Shown: positions 52,996-62,107 of the stretch, piece by piece
How positions within the stretch are numbered: the first letter of the stretch is position 1
Layout: every line of letters starts with the position of its first letter
Source of the DNA: Demequina sp. NBRC 110052
Lineage (GTDB): Bacteria; Actinomycetota; Actinomycetes; Actinomycetales; Demequinaceae
Direction: 5' to 3'
Length of the DNA stretch: 64,000 nt
Assembly: GCF_002090075.1 (NCBI RefSeq)
Contig: NZ_BBRI01000004.1
Coordinates: forward strand, 186,001 to 250,000
The notes under the pieces: model-generated
The model's input: the letters and a program-made list of their open reading frames with translations, nothing else
Database searches by the model: none
Told to the model about the DNA's origin: nothing
Position numbers and translations under genes: made by a program

Positions 52996-54318
52996 ATGCT
53001 CAGCCGTATCGATCTGCGCGACCGCGACCTGACCGCCCGCGAGCTGCTTGACGTCGTGCCGCGGGCCGAGGTGGACGTCGCCGCAGCCCTCAGGATTGTG
53101 GAACCGATCCTCGCGGACGTGAAGGAGCGCGGCGAGGCGGCCCTGCGCGAGTATGGGGACCGCTTCGATGGCGGCGCTCCCGAGCAGCTGCGGGTCCCGA
53201 GCGCACAGATCGAGGAGGCCCTGCTCGGGCTCGACCCCGCCGTGCGCGAGGGACTCGAAGTCGCCATCGACCGCGTGCGGCGCTATCACGAGGCGACCGT
53301 GCCGCCGCCGGTGAGCGTCGAGCTCGCGCCCGGCGCGACCGTGTCGCAGAGGTGGATCCCCGTGGGACGCGTGGGGCTCTATGTGCCGGGCGGCCTCGCG
53401 GTGTATCCGAGCTCGGTCGTGATGAACGTCGTCGCCGCCCAGGCCGCAGGCGTCGAGTCGATCGCAGTCACGAGCCCGCCGCAGCGCGCGTTCGGCGGCG
53501 CCGTGCACCCGACGATCCTCGCGGCGTGCGCGCTGCTGGGCGTCCACGAGGTGTACGCGGTGGGCGGCGCTCAGGCGATCGGCATGCTCGCGTACGGCGC
53601 GGCTGCGGCGGATGGCGGAGTGCTGTGCGAGCCCGTGGACGTCATCACCGGTCCTGGCAACGTGTACGTGGCTGCGGCGAAGCGCGCGGTCAACGGGACG
53701 GTCGGCATCGACTCGGAGGCTGGCCCCACCGAGATCGCGGTCCTCGCGGACGACAGCGCCGATGCGCGGTTCGTCGCGTACGACCTGCTCAGCCAGGCGG
53801 AGCATGACCCGATGGCGGGATCCGTGCTCATCACGGACTGTCAGGACCTGGCCGACCAGGTCGCGCAGCACCTGACGGACATCGTCGGCTCCACCAAGCA
53901 CGACGTGCGCGCCAAGGAGGCCCTGGGTGGCGTGCAGAGCGCGATCATCCTGACGCACAGCCTGGACCAGTCGGTGCTGGTGGCGGACGCATACGGCGCG
54001 GAGCACCTGGAGATTCACGCGCGCGACGCGGCTGCCGTGGCCGCGCGCATCCGCAACGCCGGTGCGATCTTCGTCGGCGCGTACAGCCCCGTGCCGCTCG
54101 GCGACTATCTTGCGGGCTCGAACCACGTGCTGCCCACGGGCGGCACCGCGCGGTTCTCCTCAGGGCTGGGTGTGACGAGCTTCCTCAAAGCCGTCTCGGT
54201 CATCGAGTACAGCGCCGATGCGCTGGCCGAGGTGGGGGACAAGGTCATCGCGCTCGCGAACGCCGAGGACCTGCCTGCGCACGGCGAGGCGATCGCCGCA
54301 CGCCTGCACCGCGACTGA
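52996..54318 (+). CDS. hisD: Histidinol dehydrogenase
   Basis: Zinc- and NAD-dependent enzyme of the last two steps of histidine synthesis (histidinol to histidine). The 440-residue protein has the NAD region VPGGLAVYPSSVVMNVVAAQ, TGPGNVYVAAAKR, the signature GIDSEAGPTEIAVLADD, the catalytic Glu/His region in LSQAEHDPMAGS, and HVLPTGGTARFSSGLGV. It is separated from hisCBHA by convergent recQ and by mntH, so it has its own promoter. Confidence 0.96.
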   Translation: MLSRIDLRDRDLTARELLDVVPRAEVDVAAALRIVEPILADVKERGEAALREYGDRFDGGAPEQLRVPSAQIEEALLGLDPAVREGLEVAIDRVRRYHEATVPPPVSVELAPGATVSQRWIPVGRVGLYVPGGLAVYPSSVVMNVVAAQAAGVESIAVTSPPQRAFGGAVHPTILAACALLGVHEVYAVGGAQAIGMLAYGAAAADGGVLCEPVDVITGPGNVYVAAAKRAVNGTVGIDSEAGPTEIAVLADDSADARFVAYDLLSQAEHDPMAGSVLITDCQDLADQVAQHLTDIVGSTKHDVRAKEALGGVQSAIILTHSLDQSVLVADAYGAEHLEIHARDAAAVAARIRNAGAIFVGAYSPVPLGDYLAGSNHVLPTGGTARFSSGLGVTSFLKAVSVIEYSADALAEVGDKVIALANAEDLPAHGEAIAARLHRD

Positions 54319-54339
54319 CGCTGACGCGGCGGTCCACTC

Positions 54340-56484
54340 TCAGCGCACGCCGAGCACGAACGGGAGCACTTCGGCGGCGCCCGCCTGTCGCAGGAGTCGC
54401 GATGCGACCGCGAGCGTCCAGCCCGAGTCCGTCGAGTCGTCGACCAGCAGGATGCGCGCGCCTGCGAGCGTGGCGCTGGGCGCGGTCTCGAGGCGCAGCC
54501 GACGCGTCACGGCGGCGAGTCGCTGCGCGGAGTTCACGTCGTGCCGCGTGGGTTCCTCGTGGCCCGCGCGCGGCGAGACTCGTCCGAGCTCGGGTGCGCC
54601 CAGGTACCGCGCGAGGCCCGAGGCGAGGTGCCCGGTCATCGTGGGGCGAGTGATCGACGCGATGCCGACCACACCGTCCAGGCCGTCTCGCACACCCCAT
54701 TCGTCGAGCACTCGCGTCGCGGCGTGCCGCAGGGGGACCGGCAGCTCGGCGTCGAGCGGCGCGCCCTCGTCGTTCCGCGCCGCGAAGAGGTCGCGCAGCG
54801 CGCCTGACCATCCGAGGCCGTCGAGGCGTGCGATCGCGCGCCCGGTCGCTGCCTGCTCCTCGGCCTCGATGCGCCCGCGAAGGTCGAGGCCGAGCGTGGC
54901 CATGCCGGAGGGCCACTGGCGGCGGGGCAGCACCTCGACTCCCACGCGGTCCAGGCCCTGCTGCGCGGACGCGATCGCCTCGGACGTCGGGGGAGCCGGG
55001 AGCGTCACGCCGCCGCACAAGTCGCAGCGTCCGCACGTCCAGCCGTCCTCGAGCGCGGGATCGTCGAGCGTGCGGCGCAGGAAGGCCATGCGGCACCCGT
55101 CCGTGCGCTGGTACTCGAGCATCGTCTGTTCCTCGGTGCGCCGGGCAGCGGCGACGCGTGCGTACCGTTCCGCGTCGTAGCTCCACGGCTCGCCGGTGGC
55201 GACCCATCCGCCCTGGACGCGGCGCACCACGCCGTCGACGTCGAGCACCTTGAGCATCGCCTCGAGCCGTCCGCGGCTCAGGTCCACTGTGGTCTCGAGC
55301 GCGGGGACGCTCGTGGGCCTGTCGCTGTCGAGGGCGGCGAGCGTGGCGCGCACCGTGTCCTCCGGCGGGAACGCCTGCGAGCCGAACCATTCCCAGATCG
55401 CGCGGTCCTCGCGTCCCGGCAGCAGCGCGACCACGGCGCGGTCGACGCCTCGGCCGGCGCGGCCCACCTGCTGGTAGTACGCGATGGGGGAGGAGGGCGC
55501 GCCGAGGTGCACGACGAACGAGAGGTCCGGCTTGTCGAAGCCCATGCCGAGCGCCGAGGTCGCGACGAGCGCCTTGACGCGGTTGTCCTTGAGGTCCTGC
55601 TCGAGCCGTTCGCGCTCGGCGGTGTCGGTGCGGCCCGTGTAGGCGCCTACCTCGAGTCCGGTGGCGCGCAGTTGGGAGGCGACCTCCTCGGCGGCGGAGA
55701 CGGTGAGGCAGTAGACGATGCCAGAGCCCTCGAGCGCGCCGAGCGACTGCGCGAGCCACGCTACGCGCGCGGCGGGATCGGGCAGGTCGAGGACGGCGAG
55801 GTGAAGGGACTCGCGATCCAGCTCCCCGCGCAGCACCAGCACCTCCGCAGCGAGGTCGCCGTGCGTGACGCCCAACTGCTCGGCCACGTCCGCCGTCACG
55901 CGCGCATTCGCGGTGGCGGTCGTCGCGAGCACAGGGATGCCCGAGGGCAGGTCTGCGAGCAGCGTGCGGATGCGGCGGTAGTCGGGCCGGAAGTCGTGAC
56001 CCCAGTCGGAGATGCAGTGAGCCTCGTCAATCACGACGAGCCCGGCGTCGGCCGCGAGCCGCGGGAGCACCTCGTCGCGGAACTGGGGGTTGTTGAGGCG
56101 TTCGGGGGAGCACAGCAGCACGTCGACTTCGCCGGCCGCGATCGCTGCATGGATATCGTCCCACTCGGTCACGTTGGACGAGTTGACGGTGACGGCGCGC
56201 ACTCCGGCGCGCGCGGCTGCGGCGATCTGGTCGCGCATGAGGGCGAGCAGCGGCGAGACGATCACGGTGGGTCCGGCGCCCGCGTCCCGCAGCAGCCGGG
56301 TGGCGACGAAGTACACGGCGGACTTGCCCCAGCCGGTGCGCTGCACCACGAGCGCGCGTGCCTGGCACGAGACGAGCGCCTCGATCGCGGTCCACTGGTC
56401 GTCGCGCAGCGTGGCGTCGTCGCGTCCGACGAGGGTGCGCAGCGCCGACTCGGCGGCGGGTCTGAGGGCGGTCGAGTCGAGCAT
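54340..56484 (-). CDS. recQ: RecQ-family DNA helicase with C-terminal phosphoribosyltransferase-like domain
   Basis: 714-residue 3'-5' helicase. Motifs: LRDDQWTAIEAL (motif 0), P-loop QRTGWGKSAVYF, DEAHCISDWGHDFRPDY, ATSALGMGFDKPDLSFVVH and QQVGRAGR, then a RecQ-type zinc site (Cys in DGCRMAFLRR and CGRCDLC). The last 200 residues are not a normal HRDC domain: ILLVDDSTDSGWTLAVASRLL is the PRPP-binding loop of type I phosphoribosyltransferases, as in ComF. ATG at 56484 has TAGGCT 7 nt upstream, which is why I prefer it to the ATG ten codons before. Converges with hisD. Confidence 0.9.
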   Translation of the reverse strand: MLDSTALRPAAESALRTLVGRDDATLRDDQWTAIEALVSCQARALVVQRTGWGKSAVYFVATRLLRDAGAGPTVIVSPLLALMRDQIAAAARAGVRAVTVNSSNVTEWDDIHAAIAAGEVDVLLCSPERLNNPQFRDEVLPRLAADAGLVVIDEAHCISDWGHDFRPDYRRIRTLLADLPSGIPVLATTATANARVTADVAEQLGVTHGDLAAEVLVLRGELDRESLHLAVLDLPDPAARVAWLAQSLGALEGSGIVYCLTVSAAEEVASQLRATGLEVGAYTGRTDTAERERLEQDLKDNRVKALVATSALGMGFDKPDLSFVVHLGAPSSPIAYYQQVGRAGRGVDRAVVALLPGREDRAIWEWFGSQAFPPEDTVRATLAALDSDRPTSVPALETTVDLSRGRLEAMLKVLDVDGVVRRVQGGWVATGEPWSYDAERYARVAAARRTEEQTMLEYQRTDGCRMAFLRRTLDDPALEDGWTCGRCDLCGGVTLPAPPTSEAIASAQQGLDRVGVEVLPRRQWPSGMATLGLDLRGRIEAEEQAATGRAIARLDGLGWSGALRDLFAARNDEGAPLDAELPVPLRHAATRVLDEWGVRDGLDGVVGIASITRPTMTGHLASGLARYLGAPELGRVSPRAGHEEPTRHDVNSAQRLAAVTRRLRLETAPSATLAGARILLVDDSTDSGWTLAVASRLLRQAGAAEVLPFVLGVR

Positions 56485-56491
56485 GCGGACG

Positions 56492-56497
56492 AGCCTA
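56492..56497 (-). promoter_or_regulatory. recQ -10, leaderless
   Basis: Minus-strand TAGGCT, 7 nt, then ATG at 56484. It helps choose the start codon. Confidence 0.45.
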
Positions 56498-56563
56498 GGC
56501 GTGGCCGGTGACATCGCGCCGCGGGCTCTCCGGGCATGTCGCGCGACGCCGCCCGCTGATGCG

Positions 56564-56604
56564 TATAGTCTGGGCGTCCATCGAAAGTTCGACCCCTCGA
56601 ACTT
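56564..56604 (+). promoter_or_regulatory. mntH promoter and leader palindrome
   Basis: TATAGT (56564-56569) is a good -10. About 9 nt past the likely start point lies a perfect 20-bp inverted repeat, AAGTTCGA-CCCC-TCGAACTT (56585-56604), overlapped by TCGAA-AG-TTCGA (56581-56592). In front of a manganese transporter the natural reading is a metal-repressor operator (MntR/DtxR type), but it could equally act as an RNA hairpin in the 77-nt leader. Confidence 0.5.
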
Positions 56605-56653
56605 GATGGTTCTTAGCGTCGTGATCGTCCCGTCCCCAACGGAAGGCATCCCC

Positions 56654-57919
56654 GTGGCCAGCACCGTGACCCAGCCGAGAAGCACGGCGCCCGCGCGCCA
56701 GCGCGGGCCCATCCGGCGGATCGTCACGCTCCTGGGGCCCGCGTTCGTCGCTGCCATCGCGTACGTGGACCCCGGCAACGTCGCGGCCAACCTGACCGCC
56801 GGCGCCGAGTACGGCTATCTGCTGGTGTGGGTGCTCGTCGCCTCGAACGCGATGGCCGTCTTCATCCAGTACACCTCGGCGAAGCTGGGGCTCGTCACGG
56901 GAAGCAGCCTTCCGGAGCTGCTCGGCACGCGGCTCGGCAAGCGGTCCCGCATTGCGTACTGGCTTCAGGCCGAGGTCGTGGCGGCCGCGACGGACATCGC
57001 CGAGGTGATCGGCGGCGCGATCGCGCTGAACCTGCTGTTCGACATCCCGCTCGTGCTCGGCGGGCTCATCGTCGGCCTGGTGTCCCTGGCCCTGCTGCGC
57101 GTGCAGTCGAGCCGCGGCCAACGCCCCTTCGAGTTCGTGATCATGGCGCTGCTCGCGATCATCGCGATCGGGTTCCTCGTGGGCCTGTTCTTCACGGACA
57201 CGCAATGGGGCGAGGCGGCGGAGGGGCTCGTGCCGCGGTTCGACGGCGCGCCGACGGTGCTGCTCGCAGCCTCGATGCTGGGCGCGACTGTCATGCCGCA
57301 CGTCATCTACCTTCACAGCTCGCTGTCGCGCGACCGCCACGGCTCGGGCCATGCCCACGGTCGGCTCAAGGAGCTGCTGCACGCCACCAAGTGGGACGTC
57401 GTGCTGAGCCTGATCATCGCGGGCTCGGTCAACATCGGCATGCTCATGCTCGCCGCGGGAGCGCTGCGGGGGGTGGCCGGCACGGACTCCATCGAGGGCG
57501 CGTACCTCGCGATCGAGGGCGCGCTGGGCCCGATCATCGCAGCCCTGTTCGCGGTGGGTCTGCTCGCGTCGGGCCTCGCCTCGACGTCGGTGGGCTGCTA
57601 CGCGGGAGCGTCGATCATGAGCGGCCTGATCCACCGCCGCATCCCGCTGTTCGTGCGCCGCTCCATCACCCTCGTCCCCGCGCTGATCGTCCTCGCGAGC
57701 GGCGTCAGCCCCACCTGGGCGCTCGTGATCTCGCAGGTGGTGCTGAGCGTCGGCATCCCGTTCGCCCTGGTGCCGCTGGTCCGGCTGACCTCGGACGTGC
57801 AGCTGATGGGCGTGCACGTCTCGCGCGTCGGCGTCAAGGTCGCGGCGTGGGTCATCGTGGCACTCATCGTGGCGCTCAACGCCGTGCTGCTGGTCCTCAC
57901 CTTCACCGGACAGGTCTAG
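56654..57919 (+). CDS. mntH: NRAMP-family Mn2+/Fe2+ transporter MntH
   Basis: Proton-coupled divalent metal importer, 421 residues, eleven predicted membrane helices. Metal-site motifs are intact: AYVDPGNVAAN in helix 1 and ATVMPHVIYLHS in helix 6 (the Met ligand favours Mn/Fe over Ca/Mg). I start at GTG 56654, with GGAAGG 7 nt upstream; in-frame ATG 56606 lies inside the palindromic leader and would add 16 unlikely residues. Divergent from recQ; followed by a long hairpin. Confidence 0.93.
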   Translation: MASTVTQPRSTAPARQRGPIRRIVTLLGPAFVAAIAYVDPGNVAANLTAGAEYGYLLVWVLVASNAMAVFIQYTSAKLGLVTGSSLPELLGTRLGKRSRIAYWLQAEVVAAATDIAEVIGGAIALNLLFDIPLVLGGLIVGLVSLALLRVQSSRGQRPFEFVIMALLAIIAIGFLVGLFFTDTQWGEAAEGLVPRFDGAPTVLLAASMLGATVMPHVIYLHSSLSRDRHGSGHAHGRLKELLHATKWDVVLSLIIAGSVNIGMLMLAAGALRGVAGTDSIEGAYLAIEGALGPIIAALFAVGLLASGLASTSVGCYAGASIMSGLIHRRIPLFVRRSITLVPALIVLASGVSPTWALVISQVVLSVGIPFALVPLVRLTSDVQLMGVHVSRVGVKVAAWVIVALIVALNAVLLVLTFTGQV

Positions 57920-57933
57920 CCCCATCAGCGCCC

Positions 57934-57988
57934 GCCCGACGCGCGGGCCGGGTGACGCTCGCACGCCGGCCCGGCCGGAGCGTCGGGC
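57934..57988 (+). terminator. Long nested hairpin after mntH
   Basis: Outer arms GCCCGACGC (57934-57942) and GCGTCGGGC (57980-57988) enclose an inner pair GGGCCGG (57945-57951) / CCGGCCC (57966-57972). No T-run. The same outer arms recur at 62860-62911. Confidence 0.5.
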
Positions 57989-58005
57989 CTGCACAGGTGC
58001 GCCAC

Positions 58006-58011
58006 TAGACT
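58006..58011 (+). promoter_or_regulatory. hisC operon -10, leaderless
   Basis: TAGACT, then CGCAGCC, then the hisC ATG. It follows the mntH hairpin, so it is the likely start of the hisCB operon. Confidence 0.5.
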
Positions 58012-58018
58012 CGCAGCC

Positions 58019-59113
58019 ATGACTCTGCCCGTGCGCCCGGACCTCGCGGGACTGCACCCCTACGGTGCGCCCCAGCTGAGCGTCGCGGCGCGCCTGAACG
58101 TCAACGAGAACCCGTACTCGCCGCCGCAAGGCGTGGTCGACGCGATCGCGGCCGCCGTGCACAAGGCCGCGGAGGGCCTCAACCGGTATCCGGACCGCGA
58201 CTTCGTGGCACTGCGCGCGGACCTCGCGCACTATCTGGCCATCGAGTCGCACGTCGGGTTCCTGCAGGTCGAGAACATGTGGGCGGCAAACGGCTCGAAC
58301 GAGGTCATGCTCCACCTGCACCAGGCCTTCGGGGGACCGGGTCGCAAAGTGCTGAGCTTCGCGCCCACGTACTCGATGTACCCGGAGTACGCGCGCGACA
58401 CGATCACCGACTACGTGACGTTGCCGCGCCGCGACGACTTCACGCTCGACACCGACGCGGCGGTCGCCGCGATCGCCGAGATCCAGCCGGTCATGGTGAT
58501 CGTCGCGAGCCCGAACAACCCCACGGGTACCGCGCTGCCGCTGAGCGACGTCGAGGCGCTGTGCCACGCCGCAGACCAGGTGCCTGGGGGCTGCCTCGTG
58601 GTGATCGATGAGGCGTATGCGGAGTTCAGGCGGCGCGGCGTGCCGAGCGCGCTTCAGTTGCTGCCCGAGCACGAGAACCTCGCAGTGAGCCGCACCATGT
58701 CCAAGGCGTTCGCGCTCGCGGGCGGGCGCCTGGGCTATCTCGCGGCGGCCCCTGCGGTCGTGGACGCGCTGCAGATCGTGCGCCTGCCGTATCACCTGAG
58801 CGCGGTCACGCAGGCGACGGCGCGAGCCGCGCTCGCGCATCACCGAGACCTGCAGGCGCAGGTTGATGAGATCCGCGCGGAGCGCGACGACACGGTGCGC
58901 TGGCTGCAGGAGCAGGGCTACACGGTCGCGGAGACGGACGCGAACTTCGCGCTGTTCGGCCCGTTCGAGGATCGTGAGAAGGTGTTCGAGGGTCTCCTGG
59001 AGCGCGGCGTGCTGATCCGCGTCACGGGCCCTGAAGGTTGGCTGCGGGTGTCGATCGGCACTCCGCAGGAGATGGCGCTGTTCCGCAGCGCGCTGCTGGA
59101 GGTCACGGCATGA
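58019..59113 (+). CDS. hisC: Histidinol-phosphate aminotransferase
   Basis: PLP enzyme that makes histidinol phosphate from imidazole-acetol phosphate and glutamate. The 364-residue protein has [11 protein letters not shown] at the N-terminus, [40 protein letters not shown] and the PLP lysine motif [20 protein letters not shown]. Fold-type I transaminase family. Its stop overlaps the hisB ATG, so the two are coupled. Confidence 0.95.
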   Translation: MTLPVRPDLAGLHPYGAPQLSVAARLNVNENPYSPPQGVVDAIAAAVHKAAEGLNRYPDRDFVALRADLAHYLAIESHVGFLQVENMWAANGSNEVMLHLHQAFGGPGRKVLSFAPTYSMYPEYARDTITDYVTLPRRDDFTLDTDAAVAAIAEIQPVMVIVASPNNPTGTALPLSDVEALCHAADQVPGGCLVVIDEAYAEFRRRGVPSALQLLPEHENLAVSRTMSKAFALAGGRLGYLAAAPAVVDALQIVRLPYHLSAVTQATARAALAHHRDLQAQVDEIRAERDDTVRWLQEQGYTVAETDANFALFGPFEDREKVFEGLLERGVLIRVTGPEGWLRVSIGTPQEMALFRSALLEVTA

Positions 59114-59721
59114 GCGACACGGCCCGTACGGGACGCATCGAGCGAGCGACGAGCGAGTCGCAGGTGCTCGTCGAGCTGAACCTTGACGGTTCGGGGACGA
59201 CGGACATCGACACGGGCGTGCCCTTCTACGACCACATGCTGACGGCGTTGGGCAAGCACTCGCTCATGGACCTCACGGTGAAGGCGACCGGCGACGTGCA
59301 CATCGACTCGCACCACACGGTCGAGGACATCGCGATCTGCATCGGTGAGGCGCTCAAGCAGGCGCTCGGCACCAAGGCCGGCATCTCGCGGTTCGGCGAT
59401 GCCATGGTGCCGTTGGACGAGGCGCTCGCGCAGTGCGTCGTGGACGTCTCAGGGCGCCCCTACTTCGTGCACACGGGCGAGCCCGTGGGGCAGGCGACCC
59501 ACCTGATCGGCGGCAACTTCGCGGGATCGCTCACGGCGCACGCGCTCGAGTCGATCGCGCACCACGCGGGCATCTGCGTGCACATGCGCGTGCTCGCGGG
59601 TCGCGACCCGCACCACATCGTGGAGGCACAGTTCAAGGCGCTCGCGCGTGCGCTGCGTGCGGCCGTCGCCGAGGACCCGCGCATCGCGGGTGTGATTCCC
59701 TCGACCAAGGGCGCGCTGTAG
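59110..59721 (+). CDS. hisB: Imidazoleglycerol-phosphate dehydratase
   Basis: Mn-dependent dehydratase giving imidazole-acetol phosphate, the HisC substrate. The 203-residue protein has both metal-binding repeats: [17 protein letters not shown] and [17 protein letters not shown] with [27 protein letters not shown] and [10 protein letters not shown] are also diagnostic. Monofunctional, without the phosphatase domain of E. coli HisB. ATG overlaps hisC, and its TAG shares its last base with the next GTG. Confidence 0.96.
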   Translation: MSDTARTGRIERATSESQVLVELNLDGSGTTDIDTGVPFYDHMLTALGKHSLMDLTVKATGDVHIDSHHTVEDIAICIGEALKQALGTKAGISRFGDAMVPLDEALAQCVVDVSGRPYFVHTGEPVGQATHLIGGNFAGSLTAHALESIAHHAGICVHMRVLAGRDPHHIVEAQFKALARALRAAVAEDPRIAGVIPSTKGAL

Positions 59722-60218
59722 TGGCGGGTGGCGAGAACGCGGGCCGTGCGGAGTTCGCTGCGGTCTTCACGCGCCTGAACGATCAGCGCGTGCTTGCGGC
59801 AGTGATGGCGTTGGGTGGCTGCAAGGGCCGCACGCTGCTCACCTCCGCCGGCGCGCTGGGCGTGCTGGACGACACGTCGCGCGCGGCCGTGGATCGCGCG
59901 GGCCAGGTGGTCTCGAACTTCGCCAAGAACGTCCCGATCGTCGTGATCGAGCGCACGGACGGGCAGCTTTCGGTGAGGCAGTGGGCGCAAGGGCACGCCG
60001 GCGAGTCGCTGCCCCCCGGCCTGTCGCTGAACGACGCACCCGGCGTGGTGCTGAGCCTGTCCTCGGGCGCGCAGTCGTTCGATGACGTCGCGCCCAGCCA
60101 CGAGGACAAGATCGCCGACGCGCGCATGTCCAAGTGGAAGGCGTTCCGCACGTTGCGCAACCTCGCGAAGGAGACGCGGGGGCGTCTCGAGACCGGCTCG
60201 CAGCCGCCACTAGACTGA
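59721..60218 (+). CDS. Unknown protein inside the histidine operon
   Basis: 165-residue soluble protein between hisB and hisH. GTG overlaps the hisB stop by one base, and hisH starts 4 nt after its stop, so it is surely translated with the his genes. No membrane segment or signal peptide. Notable stretches: [28 protein letters not shown]-like N-terminus with one cysteine, [22 protein letters not shown] in the middle, and a basic C-terminus ([20 protein letters not shown]). I recognise no domain. Position and tight coupling suggest a role tied to histidine synthesis or a conserved hitchhiker in Micrococcales; both are guesses. Confidence 0.8.
   Translation: MAGGENAGRAEFAAVFTRLNDQRVLAAVMALGGCKGRTLLTSAGALGVLDDTSRAAVDRAGQVVSNFAKNVPIVVIERTDGQLSVRQWAQGHAGESLPPGLSLNDAPGVVLSLSSGAQSFDDVAPSHEDKIADARMSKWKAFRTLRNLAKETRGRLETGSQPPLD
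60211..60216 (+). promoter_or_regulatory. Putative hisH -10, leaderless
   Basis: TAGACT at the 3' end of the unknown gene, then GACCCG, then the hisH GTG. TCGAGA 18 nt upstream is a possible -35. hisH may thus have an internal promoter in addition to the hisC promoter. Confidence 0.4.
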
Positions 60219-60222
60219 CCCG

Positions 60223-60879
60223 GTGAGCACCCCCACCGTCTGCGTCTTCGACTACGGCTTCGGCAACGTCCGCTCCGCGACGCGCGCCCTCGAGCACGTG
60301 GGGGCTGAGGTGCATCTGACCGCGGACCGCGACGTCGCGATGCACGCCGACGGGCTCGTCGTCCCTGGTGTGGGCGCCTTCGCGGCCGTGATGGAGGGCC
60401 TCAAGGCCGCGCGCGGCGACCAGATCGTGGGACGCCGCCTCGCGGGCGGACGCCCGGTGCTGGGCATTTGCGTGGGCCAGCAGGTCATGTTCTCGCGCGG
60501 CGTGGAGCACGGCGTGGAGACCGAGGGCCTGGACCAGTGGCCCGGCACGGTCGAGCTGCTGCAGGCTCCCGTGGTGCCGAACATGGGCTGGGCCAGGGTC
60601 GAGGTGCCCGAGGGCTCGGTGCTGTTCGAGGGGATCGCGGACGAGCGCTTCTACTTCGTGCACAGCTACGGTGCGCGCGAGTTCCCGCTGGGCACCACGG
60701 AGGACACGGGACGCTTCGCCGCGCCGCTCGTCACGTGGTCCGAGGCGGGCACCGCGGAGCAGTCGGACCGCTTTGTCGCGGCCGTGGAGAACGGCCCGCT
60801 GAGCGCGACGCAGTTCCACCCTGAGAAGTCCGGCGAGGCCGGGCTCGCGCTGCTGCGCAACTGGGTGCGCTCGCTCTAG
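60223..60879 (+). CDS. hisH: Imidazole glycerol phosphate synthase, glutaminase subunit
   Basis: Class I glutamine amidotransferase that feeds ammonia to HisF. The 218-residue protein has [21 protein letters not shown], the nucleophile elbow [11 protein letters not shown] (catalytic Cys), [15 protein letters not shown] and the His/Glu pair in [19 protein letters not shown] start. HisF itself is not in the window; hisA follows after one extra gene. Confidence 0.94.
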   Translation: MSTPTVCVFDYGFGNVRSATRALEHVGAEVHLTADRDVAMHADGLVVPGVGAFAAVMEGLKAARGDQIVGRRLAGGRPVLGICVGQQVMFSRGVEHGVETEGLDQWPGTVELLQAPVVPNMGWARVEVPEGSVLFEGIADERFYFVHSYGAREFPLGTTEDTGRFAAPLVTWSEAGTAEQSDRFVAAVENGPLSATQFHPEKSGEAGLALLRNWVRSL

Positions 60880-60933
60880 CCGACGCGGGCTGCGGCCCGT
60901 ACCGTGAGGGCGGTACCGGAGAGGAGCGAGCGC

Positions 60934-62040
60934 ATGCGGATCCCATCCAGGCGAACCGTCGTCAGCGGCGCCGTCGCGCTCGCATTCGTGGTGGGCGTGG
61001 GATGGACGGCGCTGCTCCAGCACCAGCGCGCCAGCGAGGCGCTTCAGGCATCCATCGAGGCCCTCGAGGAGCCCCGCCAGGCGTGTGAGGCCTCTTACTC
61101 ATCCATGCTTGCGGAACTCCACCTAGCCGAGGACGCTGTGGCAGCCACCCCGCTGCCGGGAGAATCCGTCGAGGTCGAGTCCCTCGCGCTGACCGTGGAC
61201 GCCGCCGCGAAAGCGGACGGCTGCGACATGGGTCCGGGCGACTCGGTCGACGCCAACGAGGAGTACGCCCGCTGGCTCCGCGGCTCCGCCGTAGACGCGC
61301 AGATGCTCGAGGACGCGCTCGCGGGCGGTCAGGAGGCACTCGCCGCCGCCGAGGCCGAGCAGCAGGCGGCCGACGCGCTCGCGGGGCACGTCGCCGACGC
61401 TCAGCGGGTCGCGGACGAGGCACGCACCGCGCTCGCGTCGACCGAGGGCGAGGTCGCCGACGACGCCGTGCGGGCGGCCCTCGCCACAGCGCTCGCCACG
61501 CTCGACGCGGCGCTCGCCGTCGAGCCGCCCGAGGACGCGGATGCCGCCTGGTACGTGAGCCAGTCCGACGCGCTGGCCGGGCTGGTCGACGAGGTGACCG
61601 CCGCGTCGGGCGCGGTGCAGGCCTCGCACGAGGAGTGGGTGGCCGCGCAGGCGAAGCCGGCCACGGCGTCGGGCACGACTGGATCGAGCGGCTCGGGCAC
61701 GACGAGCGCGACCGTCACCAAGGGGTCGGCGGTGGAGTTCTGCGCCGCACTGAACGCGGCGCGCACGGGCAATGGCGTGGCGGCGTTCGGCTCGTGCGGC
61801 GAGTCGGGCGCCCAGGTGGCGCACGCGAAGGAGATGGCGACCGCGGGGACGGTCTGGCACACGGGCAACGAGAACATCGTGGGCTACGCGAGCTCCTACG
61901 ACCGCCTCATCGCGGCCTTCATGGACTCGGCCGACCATCGCGAACTCATCCTCACGGGCGGCTCGCCCGCGCAGGTCGGGTGCTACTGGCGCGAGGGTTC
62001 GCCCGACTACCTGTACTGCTCCGCCGCGTTCACCTGGTGA
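60934..62040 (+). CDS. Membrane-anchored CAP-domain protein
   Basis: 368-residue protein between hisH and hisA. A basic N-terminus and one membrane helix (about residues 9-27, [16 protein letters not shown]) are followed by a long Ala/Glu-rich, probably coiled outside region (to about residue 250), a Ser/Gly/Thr linker and a C-terminal CAP/SCP-like domain: [38 protein letters not shown] and [12 protein letters not shown], with cysteines near the end (VGCYWRE, LYCSAAF). Function unknown. ATG 60934 has GAGAGGA upstream and a TACCGT hexamer at 60900 as possible -10, so it probably has its own promoter. Confidence 0.83.
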   Translation: MRIPSRRTVVSGAVALAFVVGVGWTALLQHQRASEALQASIEALEEPRQACEASYSSMLAELHLAEDAVAATPLPGESVEVESLALTVDAAAKADGCDMGPGDSVDANEEYARWLRGSAVDAQMLEDALAGGQEALAAAEAEQQAADALAGHVADAQRVADEARTALASTEGEVADDAVRAALATALATLDAALAVEPPEDADAAWYVSQSDALAGLVDEVTAASGAVQASHEEWVAAQAKPATASGTTGSSGSGTTSATVTKGSAVEFCAALNAARTGNGVAAFGSCGESGAQVAHAKEMATAGTVWHTGNENIVGYASSYDRLIAAFMDSADHRELILTGGSPAQVGCYWREGSPDYLYCSAAFTW

Positions 62041-62064
62041 GCGGAGCGAGACGCGTCGCACCGG

Positions 62065-62070
62065 TACGCT
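62065..62070 (+). promoter_or_regulatory. Putative hisA -10
   Basis: TACGCT 37 nt before the hisA ATG; the short leader has GAGAAAG as ribosome site. -35 not convincing. Confidence 0.35.
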
Positions 62071-62107
62071 GGAGCGCAGTCCGGACCCCACGCGAGAAAG
62101 CGAATCC

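Noticed and set aside
56606-56653. ATG 56606 as the mntH start
   Set aside because: It begins at the edge of the leader palindrome and lacks a ribosome site; GTG 56654 has GGAAGG at good spacing and matches the usual family N-terminus.
56495-58843. Minus-strand open frame of 782 codons opposite mntH and hisC
   Set aside because: Antisense shadow that crosses a promoter, a terminator and two genes.
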